Shown here: positions 8,974 to 18,055 of the stretch, piece by piece
Layout: every line of letters starts with the position of its first letter
Position numbering within the stretch: the stretch's first letter is position 1
DNA from: Nodularia spumigena CCY9414
GTDB taxonomy: Bacteria > Cyanobacteriota > Cyanobacteriia > Cyanobacteriales > Nostocaceae
Direction: 5' to 3'
DNA: 64,000 nt
Assembly: GCF_000340565.2 (NCBI RefSeq)
Contig: NZ_CP007203.1
Span: 1,761,545 to 1,825,544, forward strand
The notes under the pieces: generated by a model
Databases searched by the model: none
The model's input: only the letters and a program-made list of their open reading frames with translations
Told to the model about the DNA's origin: nothing
Program-made: the position numbers and the translations under genes

Positions 8974-10698
8974 CTAAAAACCTAAGTCAGCTTTTGCTAG
9001 TTCAGCAGCAGCGAATACTTCTGCATCTGGTTTTTCTTCCCAAGCAGCATCTCCGATTTCTGCATAGAAAGTTGCGTCATAAGGACGAGTTTTCACAACC
9101 ACTGGCATGGGGACAGCATGACCTAAAATTAAGGCTTGTTGCTTTGAATCTAATTTGGCTAATACTGACCGCAAACCACCCGCACCAGATACACCTGTAA
9201 AAATAGCATCAATATCTTTATCATCATTGAGCAAAGCGGTGATCCGTGTCCCAATTTGAGACATAACTTCATTATCTATCCCTGATGGGCGTTGGTCTAC
9301 AACTAACAAAGTTACAAAATATTTTCGCAGTTCCCTGGCGATAGTTCCAAAGATTGTACTTTGTACCACTGCTGAGTCTAGGAAACGGTGCGCCTCTTCA
9401 ATTGTAATCATTAATGGCGTGGGGCGATCGCATGGATTCTTGCTTTGTAAAAATGTATCGGCTTTTTTGACATAATGTGCATGAATCCGTCTGGTGATCA
9501 TATTAGTCACCAACATATAAGAAAGCATATTAGACTGAGAACCAAATTCGATAACTACGTTTTTCCCAGCTTCCAAACACTGCACAATTTTACTGATATA
9601 ATTATGGGGGCAAGCAGCTCGCATATACTTTAAGCTATCCATACGCATCAGTTTACGCTGCAATGCCATAATTGAAGATTTATTTCCCCGCTTTTCGTTG
9701 CAAAAAGTTTCGATTTCTTCGTTAGTCATATTCAGCAACTGGACAATCCAAGTTTTACCAAACTCGCTATACAAAATATTGGCGTTATCCAAAGCTGCAT
9801 CCGACAGTCCTAAATCTCGACTGCATAACTTGATATCTTCCACGTCAATTTGCTCGTAACTCAGATAAAGTTCTTGAGCATCACGCACACCCCGACGCTT
9901 TGTAGATTCAGGATCAAGAGTGTAGACTTCTACTTTACCAGGAAATAGTTGCTTTAAGCCTTTAACAGTATTAACATTTTTACCTTCGGCGACTGCTTCC
10001 CAGCCATATTCTGAATGCATATCAAATATCAAGTTAACTGCCGCATTCTTGCGAATCACCCCAGCTAAAAGTAAGCGGGTGAGAAAGGATTTACCAGTCC
10101 CAGATTTACCAAATACTCCATTACTCCGTTCAACAAAGCGGTTTAAATCGATACAAACTGGCACATCCATATCTAAGGGTTTACCGATAGAAAAATTTCG
10201 CCTTTGGGGGTCATCTTCCCAACCAAATACGCGGCGAAAATCCTCTTCAGTGGCTTCGTAAACTTGGCTAAAATGACTGGGAATAGTTTTAACCGGTAGT
10301 AATTCCATTGTGGTACTGGTTTGAGCCTGAAATGACGCTAAACCATTAGCTGATTTACCATTCCTTGACGATAAAGATTCATCAGATTCAGGAGTGAACA
10401 TCAACATCGGTGAGAGGTTGATCGTACCATAAGTACCACTACCGGCTAAAACCTCGCGTAAAAAAGTATCTTCCCAATTAGGGGGACTAGCGATAATGCG
10501 ATCATTCGCCGTTCCCAATGCTACATCAGTCAGCATACAGAAAAAGTGCGATCGCAGTCCATGCACAACTAAAAATTTACCCACCCGCATATCCTCAACA
10601 GAAATATCCGGGTGTAGTCGTACTTCTAGTCCCCCAGTCAGAGAACCTTCTATTACCGAACCTAATGGTTGTGACGAATTCATTTGAATTAGTGACAA
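8974..10698 (-). CDS. HerA-like / DUF87 P-loop ATPase
   Basis: 574 aa (a second Met at codon 6 is an alternative start). The N-terminal ~150 residues form a beta-rich HerA-type barrel region. Walker A is GKSGTGKS at residues 197-204 with FDMHSEYG shortly after. Walker B is LMITIEEAHRFL near 440, followed by an arginine-finger-like stretch (DQRPSGIDNEVMSQIGTR). This is the layout of HerA/FtsK-like hexameric translocases. No partner nuclease (NurA) is adjacent, so the process it serves (DNA end processing or another pumping task) is unresolved. It stands alone. Confidence 0.87.
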   Translation of the reverse strand: MSLIQMNSSQPLGSVIEGSLTGGLEVRLHPDISVEDMRVGKFLVVHGLRSHFFCMLTDVALGTANDRIIASPPNWEDTFLREVLAGSGTYGTINLSPMLMFTPESDESLSSRNGKSANGLASFQAQTSTTMELLPVKTIPSHFSQVYEATEEDFRRVFGWEDDPQRRNFSIGKPLDMDVPVCIDLNRFVERSNGVFGKSGTGKSFLTRLLLAGVIRKNAAVNLIFDMHSEYGWEAVAEGKNVNTVKGLKQLFPGKVEVYTLDPESTKRRGVRDAQELYLSYEQIDVEDIKLCSRDLGLSDAALDNANILYSEFGKTWIVQLLNMTNEEIETFCNEKRGNKSSIMALQRKLMRMDSLKYMRAACPHNYISKIVQCLEAGKNVVIEFGSQSNMLSYMLVTNMITRRIHAHYVKKADTFLQSKNPCDRPTPLMITIEEAHRFLDSAVVQSTIFGTIARELRKYFVTLLVVDQRPSGIDNEVMSQIGTRITALLNDDKDIDAIFTGVSGAGGLRSVLAKLDSKQQALILGHAVPMPVVVKTRPYDATFYAEIGDAAWEEKPDAEVFAAAELAKADLGF

Positions 10699-10810
10699 AG
10701 TTCTCTGTATTTATCTGTGTTCATCTGTGTAGCCTACGGTAAGCCACTAACGCGTCTACATCTGTGGTTGATAACTTCTTAAAAATCCCCTCACTCCATC
10801 ATCTCATCAT

Positions 10811-11602
10811 CTATTCAATTTGAATAGAAGTTGGGGCTGATCCAGTTGTAGGTGTACCGATTAATGGTTTCCGGAATTGAGCATAAAGGCGATCGCGCCA
10901 AGAAAAGAATAGTTCATAATTAGGATTATCTGCCAAACCTGGGACACCTTTACCTAGCAGACTTGCGGGTAAATCGAGATAAGGGACATCGGGGAACTTC
11001 AGCAATATAGATAAACTCGCCACAGCTAAGTCAGCTAAAGTTGGCTCATCGCCGGTTAAATAGGGACTATCCGCCAATATTAGTGTTAACGATTCTAAGT
11101 CTTGTTTCAAGTCAGCGATCGCGGACTTAATCACATCTGGACTATAACCCACCCCAAAACCCAAAACAGTCAACACATCACTGGGGACTCCAGCCACGAG
11201 AGTTTTGAAGACATCAGGTGTAGAATTAGGTAACAAAGATTTGCGAAAATTTTGGTCTTGACTAATAGCCGAAAACAGAGCCTTCCTACCTTTGACACCG
11301 ATAGACTCATCTGCCCATTCTTCCATCAACAAGCATAAACCCCGTTGCTTAGAATCTTGAGGTATGAGTGGGCGCTCAGGATATTCTAAATCTAAATACT
11401 TAGCAATTTCCGTAGAATCAACAATATATCTACTCCCGTCTTTTAAAACTGGCACTTGTCTTTGACCAGTCAGCCGGAATAAATCTACTTGTCCCATCCC
11501 CGGTGTAACTTCTATTTTACGGTAATCTAGCCCTTTATAATCTAAGATTAACCGAACTTTCTCTGAGTAGTGAGATAATTCCCATTGGTATAATTCCAAC
11601 AT
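10811..11602 (-). CDS. Glutathione S-transferase family protein
   Basis: 263 aa. The N-terminal thioredoxin-like domain begins MLELYQWELSHYSEKVRLIL, with the cis-Pro region VPVLKDGSRYIVDSTEIAKY; the residue at the catalytic position is Ser (HYSEK). The helical C-terminal domain contains SPYLTGDEPTLADLAVASL, the GST N-capping box region. The protein is somewhat longer than the usual ~210-220 aa because of an internal helical insertion. It probably conjugates glutathione to electrophiles in the cytoplasm; substrate unknown. Confidence 0.88.
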   Translation of the reverse strand: MLELYQWELSHYSEKVRLILDYKGLDYRKIEVTPGMGQVDLFRLTGQRQVPVLKDGSRYIVDSTEIAKYLDLEYPERPLIPQDSKQRGLCLLMEEWADESIGVKGRKALFSAISQDQNFRKSLLPNSTPDVFKTLVAGVPSDVLTVLGFGVGYSPDVIKSAIADLKQDLESLTLILADSPYLTGDEPTLADLAVASLSILLKFPDVPYLDLPASLLGKGVPGLADNPNYELFFSWRDRLYAQFRKPLIGTPTTGSAPTSIQIE

Positions 11603-11754
11603 AATCTATACTTTTAACAGATGAATTGCACAACGCTCTCATTGTATCTTTAGTTCGAGTAATTTTCCTGAGAAATTCCGCAATTTATCTCAAAAGTGAT
11701 AGAGAAAATAGGTAATTTATTAGGTAATTGTCGGCAATTACGTGATTTTGATCC
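11603..11754. other. Intergenic sequence, no feature seen
   Basis: AT-rich spacer upstream of the GST gene, probably its promoter region. The 11921-12086 part between the MITE and the fasciclin gene is likewise AT-rich and should hold that gene's promoter. No boxes could be assigned with confidence. Confidence 0.3.
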
Positions 11755-11920
11755 AGGACTTACGCAATAATTGCCAAAAATCTTGATTTATCGTTCGCGT
11801 AGCTTGCGCGAAGCGCATACCGCCAAGCCGCCTTCGCGTAGCGTCTCCCCTTCTCCCAAAGGGAGAGGCTAGCGCCAAGGTAGAAGAACGCCAAGAAAAT
11901 GTACAGTGTGCGTAAGTCCT
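11755..11920. mobile_element. MITE-like element, AGGACTTACGCA family, copy 1
   Basis: 166 bp with perfect 12-bp terminal inverted repeats AGGACTTACGCA (11755-11766) and TGCGTAAGTCCT (11909-11920). The interior holds the palindromic block GCGTAGCGTCTCCCCTTCTC...GGGAGAGGCTAGCGCCAAGG, shared with copy 2. No ORF. Other copies are at 37426-37620 and 51905-52005. Confidence 0.75.
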
Positions 11921-12086
11921 ATGATCAAAAACTTATTTTCTAATTGATTAAAATCTTGAAAACATAACTACTAACCGTACATAGTCCTTTGCACCAACAA
12001 TCGAGAGGCTTGATTTAGATATTTTGCATAGCGAAGTGTTATAAATCTTTATGTGACCTGTATAAACTCAAAGACAAACAAAATTT

Positions 12087-12767
12087 ATGAAGACAAATTA
12101 CAGCAAATTGTTGACCAAATTGGCAGGCGTAGTCGGGTTAGCGAGCGTGAGTCTCCTGATCACTTTACCATCTACAGCCAATGAGACAACTAATAATTTA
12201 ATAGCACAGACAGGAAGTGGAGTCCTAAATCCTCGACCCAGTATTTTCAATGAACCTCCCTATAACCGTGGTACTCGGAGTACACCTTCGGTTACACCCA
12301 CGCCAAGAACACCCCGCACAACTCCTCCGGGAGTAGGGACACCTGGAACTCAAAACCAAACCTTGTTATCATTGGCAGAGTCTAGCCCTAACTTTAAAAC
12401 CTTAACAGCAGCCTTAAAAGCAGCCGGATTAACAGACGCATTGCAAGGTCAAAATCCACTAACAGTTTTTGCTCCTACAGATGCTGCATTTGCCAAATTA
12501 CCGCAAGATGCTGTCAGAGATTTGTTAAAGCCAGAGAATAAAGAAATTTTGCTGAAGCTGTTAACTTACCATGTTGTCAATGGTACAGTTTTATCTACTG
12601 ATTTGTCCTCTGGGGAAGTGCAAAGCCTCGAAGGTGGTGCAATCACCGTTAAAGTCGGTTCTAATGGTGTAATGGTAAATGATGCCAACGTAGTTCAGGC
12701 AGATATTAAAGGTAGTAATGGTGTCATACACGCCATTGATCAGGTAATTTTGCCTCCTGACTTATAG
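12087..12767 (+). CDS. Secreted fasciclin-domain protein
   Basis: 226 aa. The N-terminus has a positively charged start, a hydrophobic stretch (about 13-28) and an Ala-rich end that fit a signal peptide (LPSTANETTN). A Pro/Thr-rich linker follows (about 60-92). A single FAS1 domain covers about 96-226 with the H1 box LTVFAPTDAAFAKLP and the H2-like NGVIHAIDQVILPP. It is exported or envelope-attached, with an adhesion-type role inferred. A second, cytoplasmic-looking fasciclin gene is at 48912. Confidence 0.9.
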   Translation: MKTNYSKLLTKLAGVVGLASVSLLITLPSTANETTNNLIAQTGSGVLNPRPSIFNEPPYNRGTRSTPSVTPTPRTPRTTPPGVGTPGTQNQTLLSLAESSPNFKTLTAALKAAGLTDALQGQNPLTVFAPTDAAFAKLPQDAVRDLLKPENKEILLKLLTYHVVNGTVLSTDLSSGEVQSLEGGAITVKVGSNGVMVNDANVVQADIKGSNGVIHAIDQVILPPDL

Positions 12768-12844
12768 GTTTGAGGCTCAGGTACAATCAGTACCCCAACT
12801 AAAATTCTAGCTAGAGTCATAGGGTGCTACGCTTTTAGCCGTTT

Positions 12845-12877
12845 TACCCCTACCTCAACATTTCCTAGGTAGGGGTA
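12845..12877 (+). terminator. Hairpin downstream of the fasciclin gene
   Basis: A perfect 11-bp stem TACCCCTACCT / AGGTAGGGGTA with an 11-nt loop, 77 bp after the stop codon. There is no strong T-run, so a rho-independent terminator is likely but not certain. Confidence 0.5.
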
Positions 12878-12889
12878 TTATAGCAAAAG

Positions 12890-13394
12890 TCAAACAATTT
12901 TAGATTTTAGATTTTAGATTTTAGATTGACCCCACAGATAAATCTACGGGCTTGAGGATTTTAGATTTGGGATTTTCGATTGATTCCACAGATAAATCTG
13001 GGGGCTTGTACCATTAAGGAACTATTGCTCAAAAGTTAAAAGCTCACTGTGAATTGGTTTGGGAATTTTGTCATATCTTAAGCGCCCTGTCCGTTGCTAT
13101 AAATCCCGTTCAGATGTTCATTCTGGTCGGGATTGTTTTGTCAAACAATTTTAGATTTTAGATTTTAGATTTTAGATTGACCCCACAGATAAATCTACGG
13201 GCTTGAGGATTTTAGATTTGGGATTTTCGATTGATTCCACAGATAAATCTGGGGGCTTGTACCATTAAGGAACTATTGCTCAAAAGTTAAAAGCTCACTG
13301 TGAATTGGTTTGGGAATTTTGTCATATCTTAAGCGCCCTGTCCGTTGCTATAAATCCCGTTCAGATGTTCATTCTGGTCGGGATTGTTTTGTCA
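12890..13394. repeat. Perfect 251-bp tandem duplication
   Basis: Unit 1 is 12890-13140 and unit 2 is 13141-13391. Base by base the two read identically, and the next three bases (13392-13394) repeat the start of the unit. Each unit begins with a TTTTAGA heptad array, then has two related blocks with CCACAGATAAATCTRSGGGC hairpins (about 30 bp apart), and ends with an AATCCCG...CGGGATT stem. No open reading frame spans it. Confidence 0.9.
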
Positions 13395-13557
13395 TTCGGA
13401 AATATCTACCAAAAGGGGGTAGACTTAAAAAAAATGAATAAAAATTCACTTAACATAACTTTTTGTAACAGTTTTTTTTAGCTCCCCCCCTGATAGTTGA
13501 AATTATGTGTCACAATCAGTTTGAGAATTAATTCGGCGACAGCGTTTGTTTTTAGTA
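13395..13557. other. Upstream region of the RNA-binding protein gene
   Basis: AT-rich sequence with homopolymer tracts (AAAAAAAA, TTTTTTTT, CCCCCCC) before the promoter at 13558. No gene seen. Confidence 0.3.
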
Positions 13558-13585
13558 TTGACAGGCTTTTTCCTTGTGGTATTTA
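13558..13585 (+). promoter_or_regulatory. Putative sigma-70-type promoter of the RNA-binding protein gene
   Basis: TTGACA at 13558-13563, a 16-nt spacer and TATTTA at 13580-13585. A start site around 13592 would give a leader of about 50 nt containing GGAG just before the ATG at 13641. Such leaders carry cold-responsive control in cyanobacterial rbp genes; that link is inferred. Confidence 0.5.
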
Positions 13586-13640
13586 CAGACTTCTCTCCGA
13601 AATCTAAATCTCTACACATTTGCGATTTTGGAGACTATCA

Positions 13641-13940
13641 ATGTCAATTTATATAGGCAATCTCTCTTATGACGTTACCCAAGACGCTCTAAGCGGTGTT
13701 TTTGCAGAGTACGGTACTGTAAGACGGGTTCAAATACCTACTGACCGTGAAACAGGTCGTGTACGTGGCTTTGCATTCGTAGAAATGGGTTCAGATGCTG
13801 AAGAAGCAGCAGCTATTGAGGCTTTAGACGGTGCTGAATGGATGGGACGCGACTTGAAAGTTAATAAAGCTAAACCCAAAGAAGATAGAGGCGGTTCCTT
13901 TGGTGGTGGCCGTGGTGGTGGCTCTCGTGACCGCTATTAA
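13641..13940 (+). CDS. RRM-type RNA-binding protein with glycine-rich tail
   Basis: 99 aa from ATG 13641 (MSIYIGNLSYDVTQ), preceded by GGAGACTATCA; an upstream in-frame TTG (13620) is less likely. One RNA-recognition motif fills residues 2-80 with RNP2 (IYIGNL) and RNP1 (RGFAFVEM). The C-terminal tail is Gly/Arg-rich (GGSFGGGRGGGSRDRY), the layout of the cold-inducible cyanobacterial Rbp family, which bind single-stranded RNA. The stop codon is followed after 3 nt by a heptad repeat array. Confidence 0.95.
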   Translation: MSIYIGNLSYDVTQDALSGVFAEYGTVRRVQIPTDRETGRVRGFAFVEMGSDAEEAAAIEALDGAEWMGRDLKVNKAKPKEDRGGSFGGGRGGGSRDRY

Positions 13941-13943
13941 GAG

Positions 13944-14034
13944 GTAGGGAGTAGGGAGTAGGGAGTAGGGAGTAGGGAGTAGGGAGTAGGGAGTAGGGAG
14001 TAGGGAGTAGGGAGTAGGGAGTAGGGAGTAGGGG
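13944..14034. repeat. Heptad STRR array (GTAGGGA)
   Basis: Twelve perfect consecutive GTAGGGA units and one variant, starting 3 nt after the rbp stop codon. ORFs read through it on the minus strand are repeat artefacts. Confidence 0.95.
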
Positions 14035-14044
14035 AGAAAAAACT

Positions 14045-14096
14045 TCCCATTCCCCATTCCCCATTCCCTAATTCCCATTCCCCATTCCCTAATTCC
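14045..14096. repeat. CATTCCC/CCTAATT-type repeat tract
   Basis: Short repeats based on CCCATTC with interspersed CTAATTC, a degenerate second STRR tract next to the GTAGGGA array. Confidence 0.7.
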
Positions 14097-14170
14097 CAGG
14101 TTTTCAAACCTGGGATTAAATACTTTAACTCCGAACGAGGACTAGTCCTTGTTCGGAGCTTTTTATTTTT
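14095..14170 (+). terminator. Twin hairpins, terminator of the rbp gene
   Basis: The first hairpin is CCCAGGTTT/AAACCTGGG (14095-14114). The second is CTCCGAACGAGGA / TCCTTGTTCGGAG (14129-14158), followed by CTTTTTATTTTTT on the plus strand. The T-run direction fits termination of the rbp transcript across the repeat array. Confidence 0.7.
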
Positions 14171-14199
14171 TACGTAAAATGGGAAAAACCTATATAAAT

Positions 14200-14370
14200 T
14201 TATAGGATACCCCAAAAGTGGAGAAAGCCTTGACCAGAGAACACTTCCAAAAGAATAGCCGATACAAAACCAATCATTGCAAAACGACCGTTCCAGTTTT
14301 CGCTTTGAGAAGTGAATCCCCAACGTAAAGCATTAGGATCATTTGAAGCTGCATTCTTAGTATCTGGCAT
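14200..14370 (-). CDS. High light-inducible protein (HLIP/SCP, CAB-like)
   Basis: 56 aa, ATG at 14370 and TAA at 14200-14202. It reads [19 protein letters not shown] then [20 protein letters not shown], the chlorophyll-binding-type single helix (ExxNGRFAMxG) of cyanobacterial HLIPs, ending GFLHFWGIL. HLIPs sit in the thylakoid membrane and protect photosystems or carry chlorophyll during assembly. A probable HLR1 box lies 39 nt upstream of the start codon. It is too short for most gene finders. Identification is strong from the motif. Confidence 0.93.
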   Translation of the reverse strand: MPDTKNAASNDPNALRWGFTSQSENWNGRFAMIGFVSAILLEVFSGQGFLHFWGIL

Positions 14371-14408
14371 AATTAGTATTCCTAGTTTTTATCTGGCAAA
14401 AATTGCGG

Positions 14409-14427
14409 TTATGTAAACTAATGTAAC
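14409..14427 (-). promoter_or_regulatory. HLR1-like RpaB binding site upstream of the HLIP gene
   Basis: Read on the minus strand, the site is GTTACATTAGTTTACATAA: two TTACA half-sites in direct repeat with 10-bp period, matching the known HLR1 consensus (G/T)TTACA(T/A)(T/A)nn(G/T)TTACA(T/A)(T/A). RpaB binding at HLR1 controls high-light genes including hli genes. Function here is inferred from the match and position. Confidence 0.65.
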
Positions 14428-14504
14428 AGACATTTACGAAAATGCAATACAAAAACCCAATATTAATTGCAGTAATTACCGTATACGATCGCAAATTTCA
14501 ACTA

Positions 14505-16022
14505 CTATCGGCGTGTATAACGATGTTTCACGCCAATGGGGAAATATTCAGAATCACCCATTGAAGCTAATGTAACTTGTGGGGTTTGATATTCTGAAGG
14601 AACATAATTAGCAAACTCGCTGTTGAGGCGCAACAGTTGGGAAAGAATTGAGGATGTAATGGCTTGTCGCTGCTCTTCACCACCTTCTACCCCTGGCGCT
14701 AACTCCACAACTATAGATAAAAAGCGGTTTTTATCTGCATCTTCTTTCACCTGTAACACGAACTTCCCTGTCACCCATTCTGTAATTCCGCCTTGTTCTA
14801 ATCCCACTGTGACATTTTCGGGATAAATATTCGCGCCAAAGTAGGAAACTGTAAAGTTAGAGCGTCCGAAAACATAGACAAAAGGTAAGGGATGAATTCC
14901 TCTGGGTAACTCCTGAGTCTGAGAACGCAGATTTGCCACAGGATCAAATCCCCACTCAGCCAAGAACTCAAGCATGGTATCGTAACTAATGATTCCCCCA
15001 GTATCCATGATGTTATAGCGGATTAAGGGAACACCATTATCTCCTGAAAATAGCAATGTATTATCTTCAACTTCAAACAAGCGACTACTGGGGTCGTATT
15101 GTAATAATGTAGGTAAACGAGATTCGCCAAATAAAGCTTTAGCTGCATCTGGATGTTCTGCCAAAAAACGACGAATGCAGATACTCAAGGGTGTTTCATT
15201 GCCCAAAACACCTGCGTCCGCAGTACCGTAAAGTGAAGCAAAGTCGTAGCAGGGATTTTGCGCCCCAATTCTCTCACCCACCAAACTCCGCCATTCTTCA
15301 CTAAATACCTCTCCCGCCATTACTAATTTAATCTGATATTGTTGCCACTCCACACCACGGGCAGTACCAGTATCAATCACATCTTTGAGAAATGGCGGAT
15401 ATCCGAGTAATACGACTTGCTCAAAATCTGCACCGATTTCCTGTACAATCCGCAAAATTTCTGCTTTATTATTACCGGGGGTAATTACAGTCAGAGGATA
15501 CCCTTTACTGGCAAGATAGCGACAGCAATTGGTGGTGAACATTCCACCTACCCAAGTGCCTAATGAGAAACAAATTATAGCTAGGGTACGTCTAATATCT
15601 GCATGAAAACTATCATGGAAAATCTGTTCAAATCTTGTAGCAATTTGCAGTTCATCAGTGAAGAACCGCGGCCAAAATGTGGGTTTACCTGTGGAACCAG
15701 AGGAAGCTGCTATCATATCGCAGGCTTCTAACTTTCCGTAACGGCACAATTGGGCTAAAGGATAACGGGATATATAATTTTCTTTGTTAATTACTGGTAG
15801 TTTCTGAAAGTCTGCAAATGTTTGGATAGCGGTGGGATCAATTTCTTGTGCTGCTAAAAAAGCTTTGTAAGCAGGTACATTGGTAGCTACAGCATGAAAT
15901 AAATTTAAGGCTGTTGATTGGCTGGGAATTTTTTGATGTTGTTGTAGTAATGTTTCTAAGGGAGTAGAGACAAAATCTTCAAATGCCTTAATAGCTCGCG
16001 TTGTTTGTGATTTGTCTTTCAT
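14505..16022 (-). CDS. Phenylacetate-CoA ligase-like adenylate-forming enzyme (PaaK/CapK family)
   Basis: 505 aa. The adenylation signature SSGSTGKPTFWPRF lies near residue 110, with LYGTADAGVLG as the A5-like motif and VYVFGRSNFTVSYFGANIYP as the A8-like hinge. The AMP-binding C-terminal domain ends near GVKHRYTRR. PaaK/CapK relatives activate aryl or acyl acids as CoA thioesters or transfer them to carriers. Substrate unknown. The gene lies upstream of the HLIP gene on the same strand, 134 bp away, but the HLR1 site argues for a separate promoter. Confidence 0.82.
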   Translation of the reverse strand: MKDKSQTTRAIKAFEDFVSTPLETLLQQHQKIPSQSTALNLFHAVATNVPAYKAFLAAQEIDPTAIQTFADFQKLPVINKENYISRYPLAQLCRYGKLEACDMIAASSGSTGKPTFWPRFFTDELQIATRFEQIFHDSFHADIRRTLAIICFSLGTWVGGMFTTNCCRYLASKGYPLTVITPGNNKAEILRIVQEIGADFEQVVLLGYPPFLKDVIDTGTARGVEWQQYQIKLVMAGEVFSEEWRSLVGERIGAQNPCYDFASLYGTADAGVLGNETPLSICIRRFLAEHPDAAKALFGESRLPTLLQYDPSSRLFEVEDNTLLFSGDNGVPLIRYNIMDTGGIISYDTMLEFLAEWGFDPVANLRSQTQELPRGIHPLPFVYVFGRSNFTVSYFGANIYPENVTVGLEQGGITEWVTGKFVLQVKEDADKNRFLSIVVELAPGVEGGEEQRQAITSSILSQLLRLNSEFANYVPSEYQTPQVTLASMGDSEYFPIGVKHRYTRR

Positions 16023-16165
16023 GACGTTTATTGTTATCTGTTACCCGTATGTTAGCCATTATCTGATTTCTTCAAACTTTTGAGCAGGCAAATTGCGGAA
16101 TCATCACCGTAATTGACACTGCATTCGTTGTAGTAAGTTAATAAAATCTTAGTTGAGCCTTAAGC

Positions 16166-17860
16166 ATGATGCAGGTATATTGCAGTCAACAACACACAAA
16201 CATCGGTGGGAACCGTTTTTGTATTCACTGTGGTGAGCCATTACCTCTGGCTTTAGGTACGGTTGTAGATAATCGTTATCGCATTATCCGTCAATTAGGT
16301 CAAGGTGGTTTTGGGCGGACTTATTTGGCGGAAGATAACCATAAATCCCAGCAAACCTGTGTGTTGAAGGAATTCGCTCCCCAAGTGCAAGCACAGCAGG
16401 ATTTAGACAAAGCTAAAGAATTATTTGAGCGGGAAGCTAATGTTCTCAAAACACTCCAACATCCCCAAATTCCCCGTTTTCACGCTTCGTTACAGGTGCA
16501 GATAGGAAGTAAAGATTTTTTCTTTTTAGTGCAGGATTATATAGATGGTATTAATTATGACCAATTGTTAGAGCAGCGCCAAAGTCAAGGAACAGCTTTT
16601 AGCGAAGGGGAAATAATCACTTTATTGGAACAAATTTTACCTGTGTTGTCTTATATCCACTCAGGAGATGTGGTTCATCGTGATATTTCTCCTGATAATT
16701 TAATTTGGCGACGTTCTGATCATATGCCGATGCTGATTGATTTTGGTGGGGTGAAGCAATTACCGGCGGCTCAAGGTTTTTGGTTGACTCATTTGGGTGG
16801 TAATAACACTTTGCTAGGTAAAAAGGGCTACGCACCAGAGGAACAGCTACGACAAGGTAAAGTTTTTTTTAATAGCGATTTATATTCTTTGGCGGTTACA
16901 GTTTTAGTGTTGCTGACAGGTAAGGAACCTCAAAAACTCTATGACAGCTATCAGGGAATTTGGTACTGGGGAAAGGAAATTAGAGTCAGTAGTAATTTTG
17001 AGTCTGTGTTAAAAAAAATGCTTGCTTATAAGCCGAGCGATCGCTATGAAAGAGCAGACCAAATACTGCAAGATTTATCTTCTAACACTACCGCCACACC
17101 CCAAAATACATACGTTACCAAGCTGAAAACAATGGTGGTTGCTCCTGGCAGAAAACGCGCCAATGCTATTGCCAGTAAATTCCACAATCAAACGCAAATA
17201 ATTAGTAAAAATATTACTCTACCAGTTTGGATGCGCCCTTTTGTGATCAGTCTTGGGGGAACAGCTTTAGTGGTTTTAACTGGCGCTGGTACTTGGGCTG
17301 TGGTAAATTCAATCATTCGTAGCGTCTCTTCAATTACCGTACCCTCAATTTCCCTACCTGAAATCCCTGCTTTACCCAATCCTTTGGGGAGGCCAGTCAG
17401 TGACAGAGGTTCTAATGACATCAGCCAAATTTTACAACGTCGCCAACAGCTAGAAGTCCCAGAGACATTTTTTATCCAGTTTGTGGATAATTTATTTTAT
17501 GCTCAAAAACCAGAGTTAAATGGACGCAGACTGACTGCGGGGCAAAACGACGCTGAATTAAGGGATGAATGGGGGGGGATAGCAGGGGAGTTATTAACTC
17601 AAATAGAACGGGCTAATCTGAGTACAGCAGCTCGTCGGCAATTGGGAGGATATAGTTCAGAAAATGAGAGAATTTGGAGACAAGAAGCTAGAGCCGGACA
17701 ATGGAGGAATTATACGATAGACCAACTGAAAAAAGATACAAATGAAAAATTTGATCAGTTGTTTCCAGGACAAGACCGTGGGAAACTGAATCAGCAAACT
17801 TTCGGTCAATTGTGGTATGCGATCGCAGCTGATCAAGTCAGCAAGGTAAAAATCAAATAA
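16166..17860 (+). CDS. Zinc-ribbon Ser/Thr protein kinase, membrane-anchored
   Basis: 564 aa (second Met at codon 2 possible). A four-Cys ribbon (C6, C19, C22 region) is followed by a Hanks-type kinase: GQGGFG 45-50, catalytic K68, HRDISPDN with D173, DFG at 192-194. One transmembrane helix lies at about 358-382. The outer C-terminal part (about 423-562) shares an unnamed domain with the kinase at 18056 (ARRQLGxY, ERxWRxE, GQxW). It probably signals across the cytoplasmic membrane; ligand unknown. The stop is followed at once by heptad repeats. Confidence 0.92.
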   Translation: MMQVYCSQQHTNIGGNRFCIHCGEPLPLALGTVVDNRYRIIRQLGQGGFGRTYLAEDNHKSQQTCVLKEFAPQVQAQQDLDKAKELFEREANVLKTLQHPQIPRFHASLQVQIGSKDFFFLVQDYIDGINYDQLLEQRQSQGTAFSEGEIITLLEQILPVLSYIHSGDVVHRDISPDNLIWRRSDHMPMLIDFGGVKQLPAAQGFWLTHLGGNNTLLGKKGYAPEEQLRQGKVFFNSDLYSLAVTVLVLLTGKEPQKLYDSYQGIWYWGKEIRVSSNFESVLKKMLAYKPSDRYERADQILQDLSSNTTATPQNTYVTKLKTMVVAPGRKRANAIASKFHNQTQIISKNITLPVWMRPFVISLGGTALVVLTGAGTWAVVNSIIRSVSSITVPSISLPEIPALPNPLGRPVSDRGSNDISQILQRRQQLEVPETFFIQFVDNLFYAQKPELNGRRLTAGQNDAELRDEWGGIAGELLTQIERANLSTAARRQLGGYSSENERIWRQEARAGQWRNYTIDQLKKDTNEKFDQLFPGQDRGKLNQQTFGQLWYAIAADQVSKVKIK

Positions 17861-17868
17861 TCGTTGAC

Positions 17869-18053
17869 GGTTGACGGTTGACGGTTGATTGGTGAAATAA
17901 TTTCCCCAATGACTAATGACTAATGACTAATGACTAATGACCAATGACCAATGACCAATGACCAATGACTAATGACTAATGACCAATGACCAATGACTAA
18001 TGACCAATGACCAATGACCAATGACCAATGACCAATGACTAATGACCAATAAC
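17869..18053. repeat. Heptad STRR arrays between the two kinases
   Basis: Three TTGACGG units (about 17866-17887), then from about 17908 some twenty units of ATGACTA/ATGACCA, ending 3-5 nt before the ATG of the next gene. The array therefore occupies the whole intergenic space, including where a Shine-Dalgarno would be expected. Confidence 0.92.
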
Positions 18054-18055
18054 TT

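Noticed and set aside
13824-14323. Minus-strand ORFs with LLPTPYS repeats
   Set aside because: They are translations of the GTAGGGA heptad array, and the longest one also overlaps the HLIP gene in another frame.
17908-18053. Possible CRISPR array
   Set aside because: The repeats are contiguous 7-bp units with no spacers; no cas genes are in the window.
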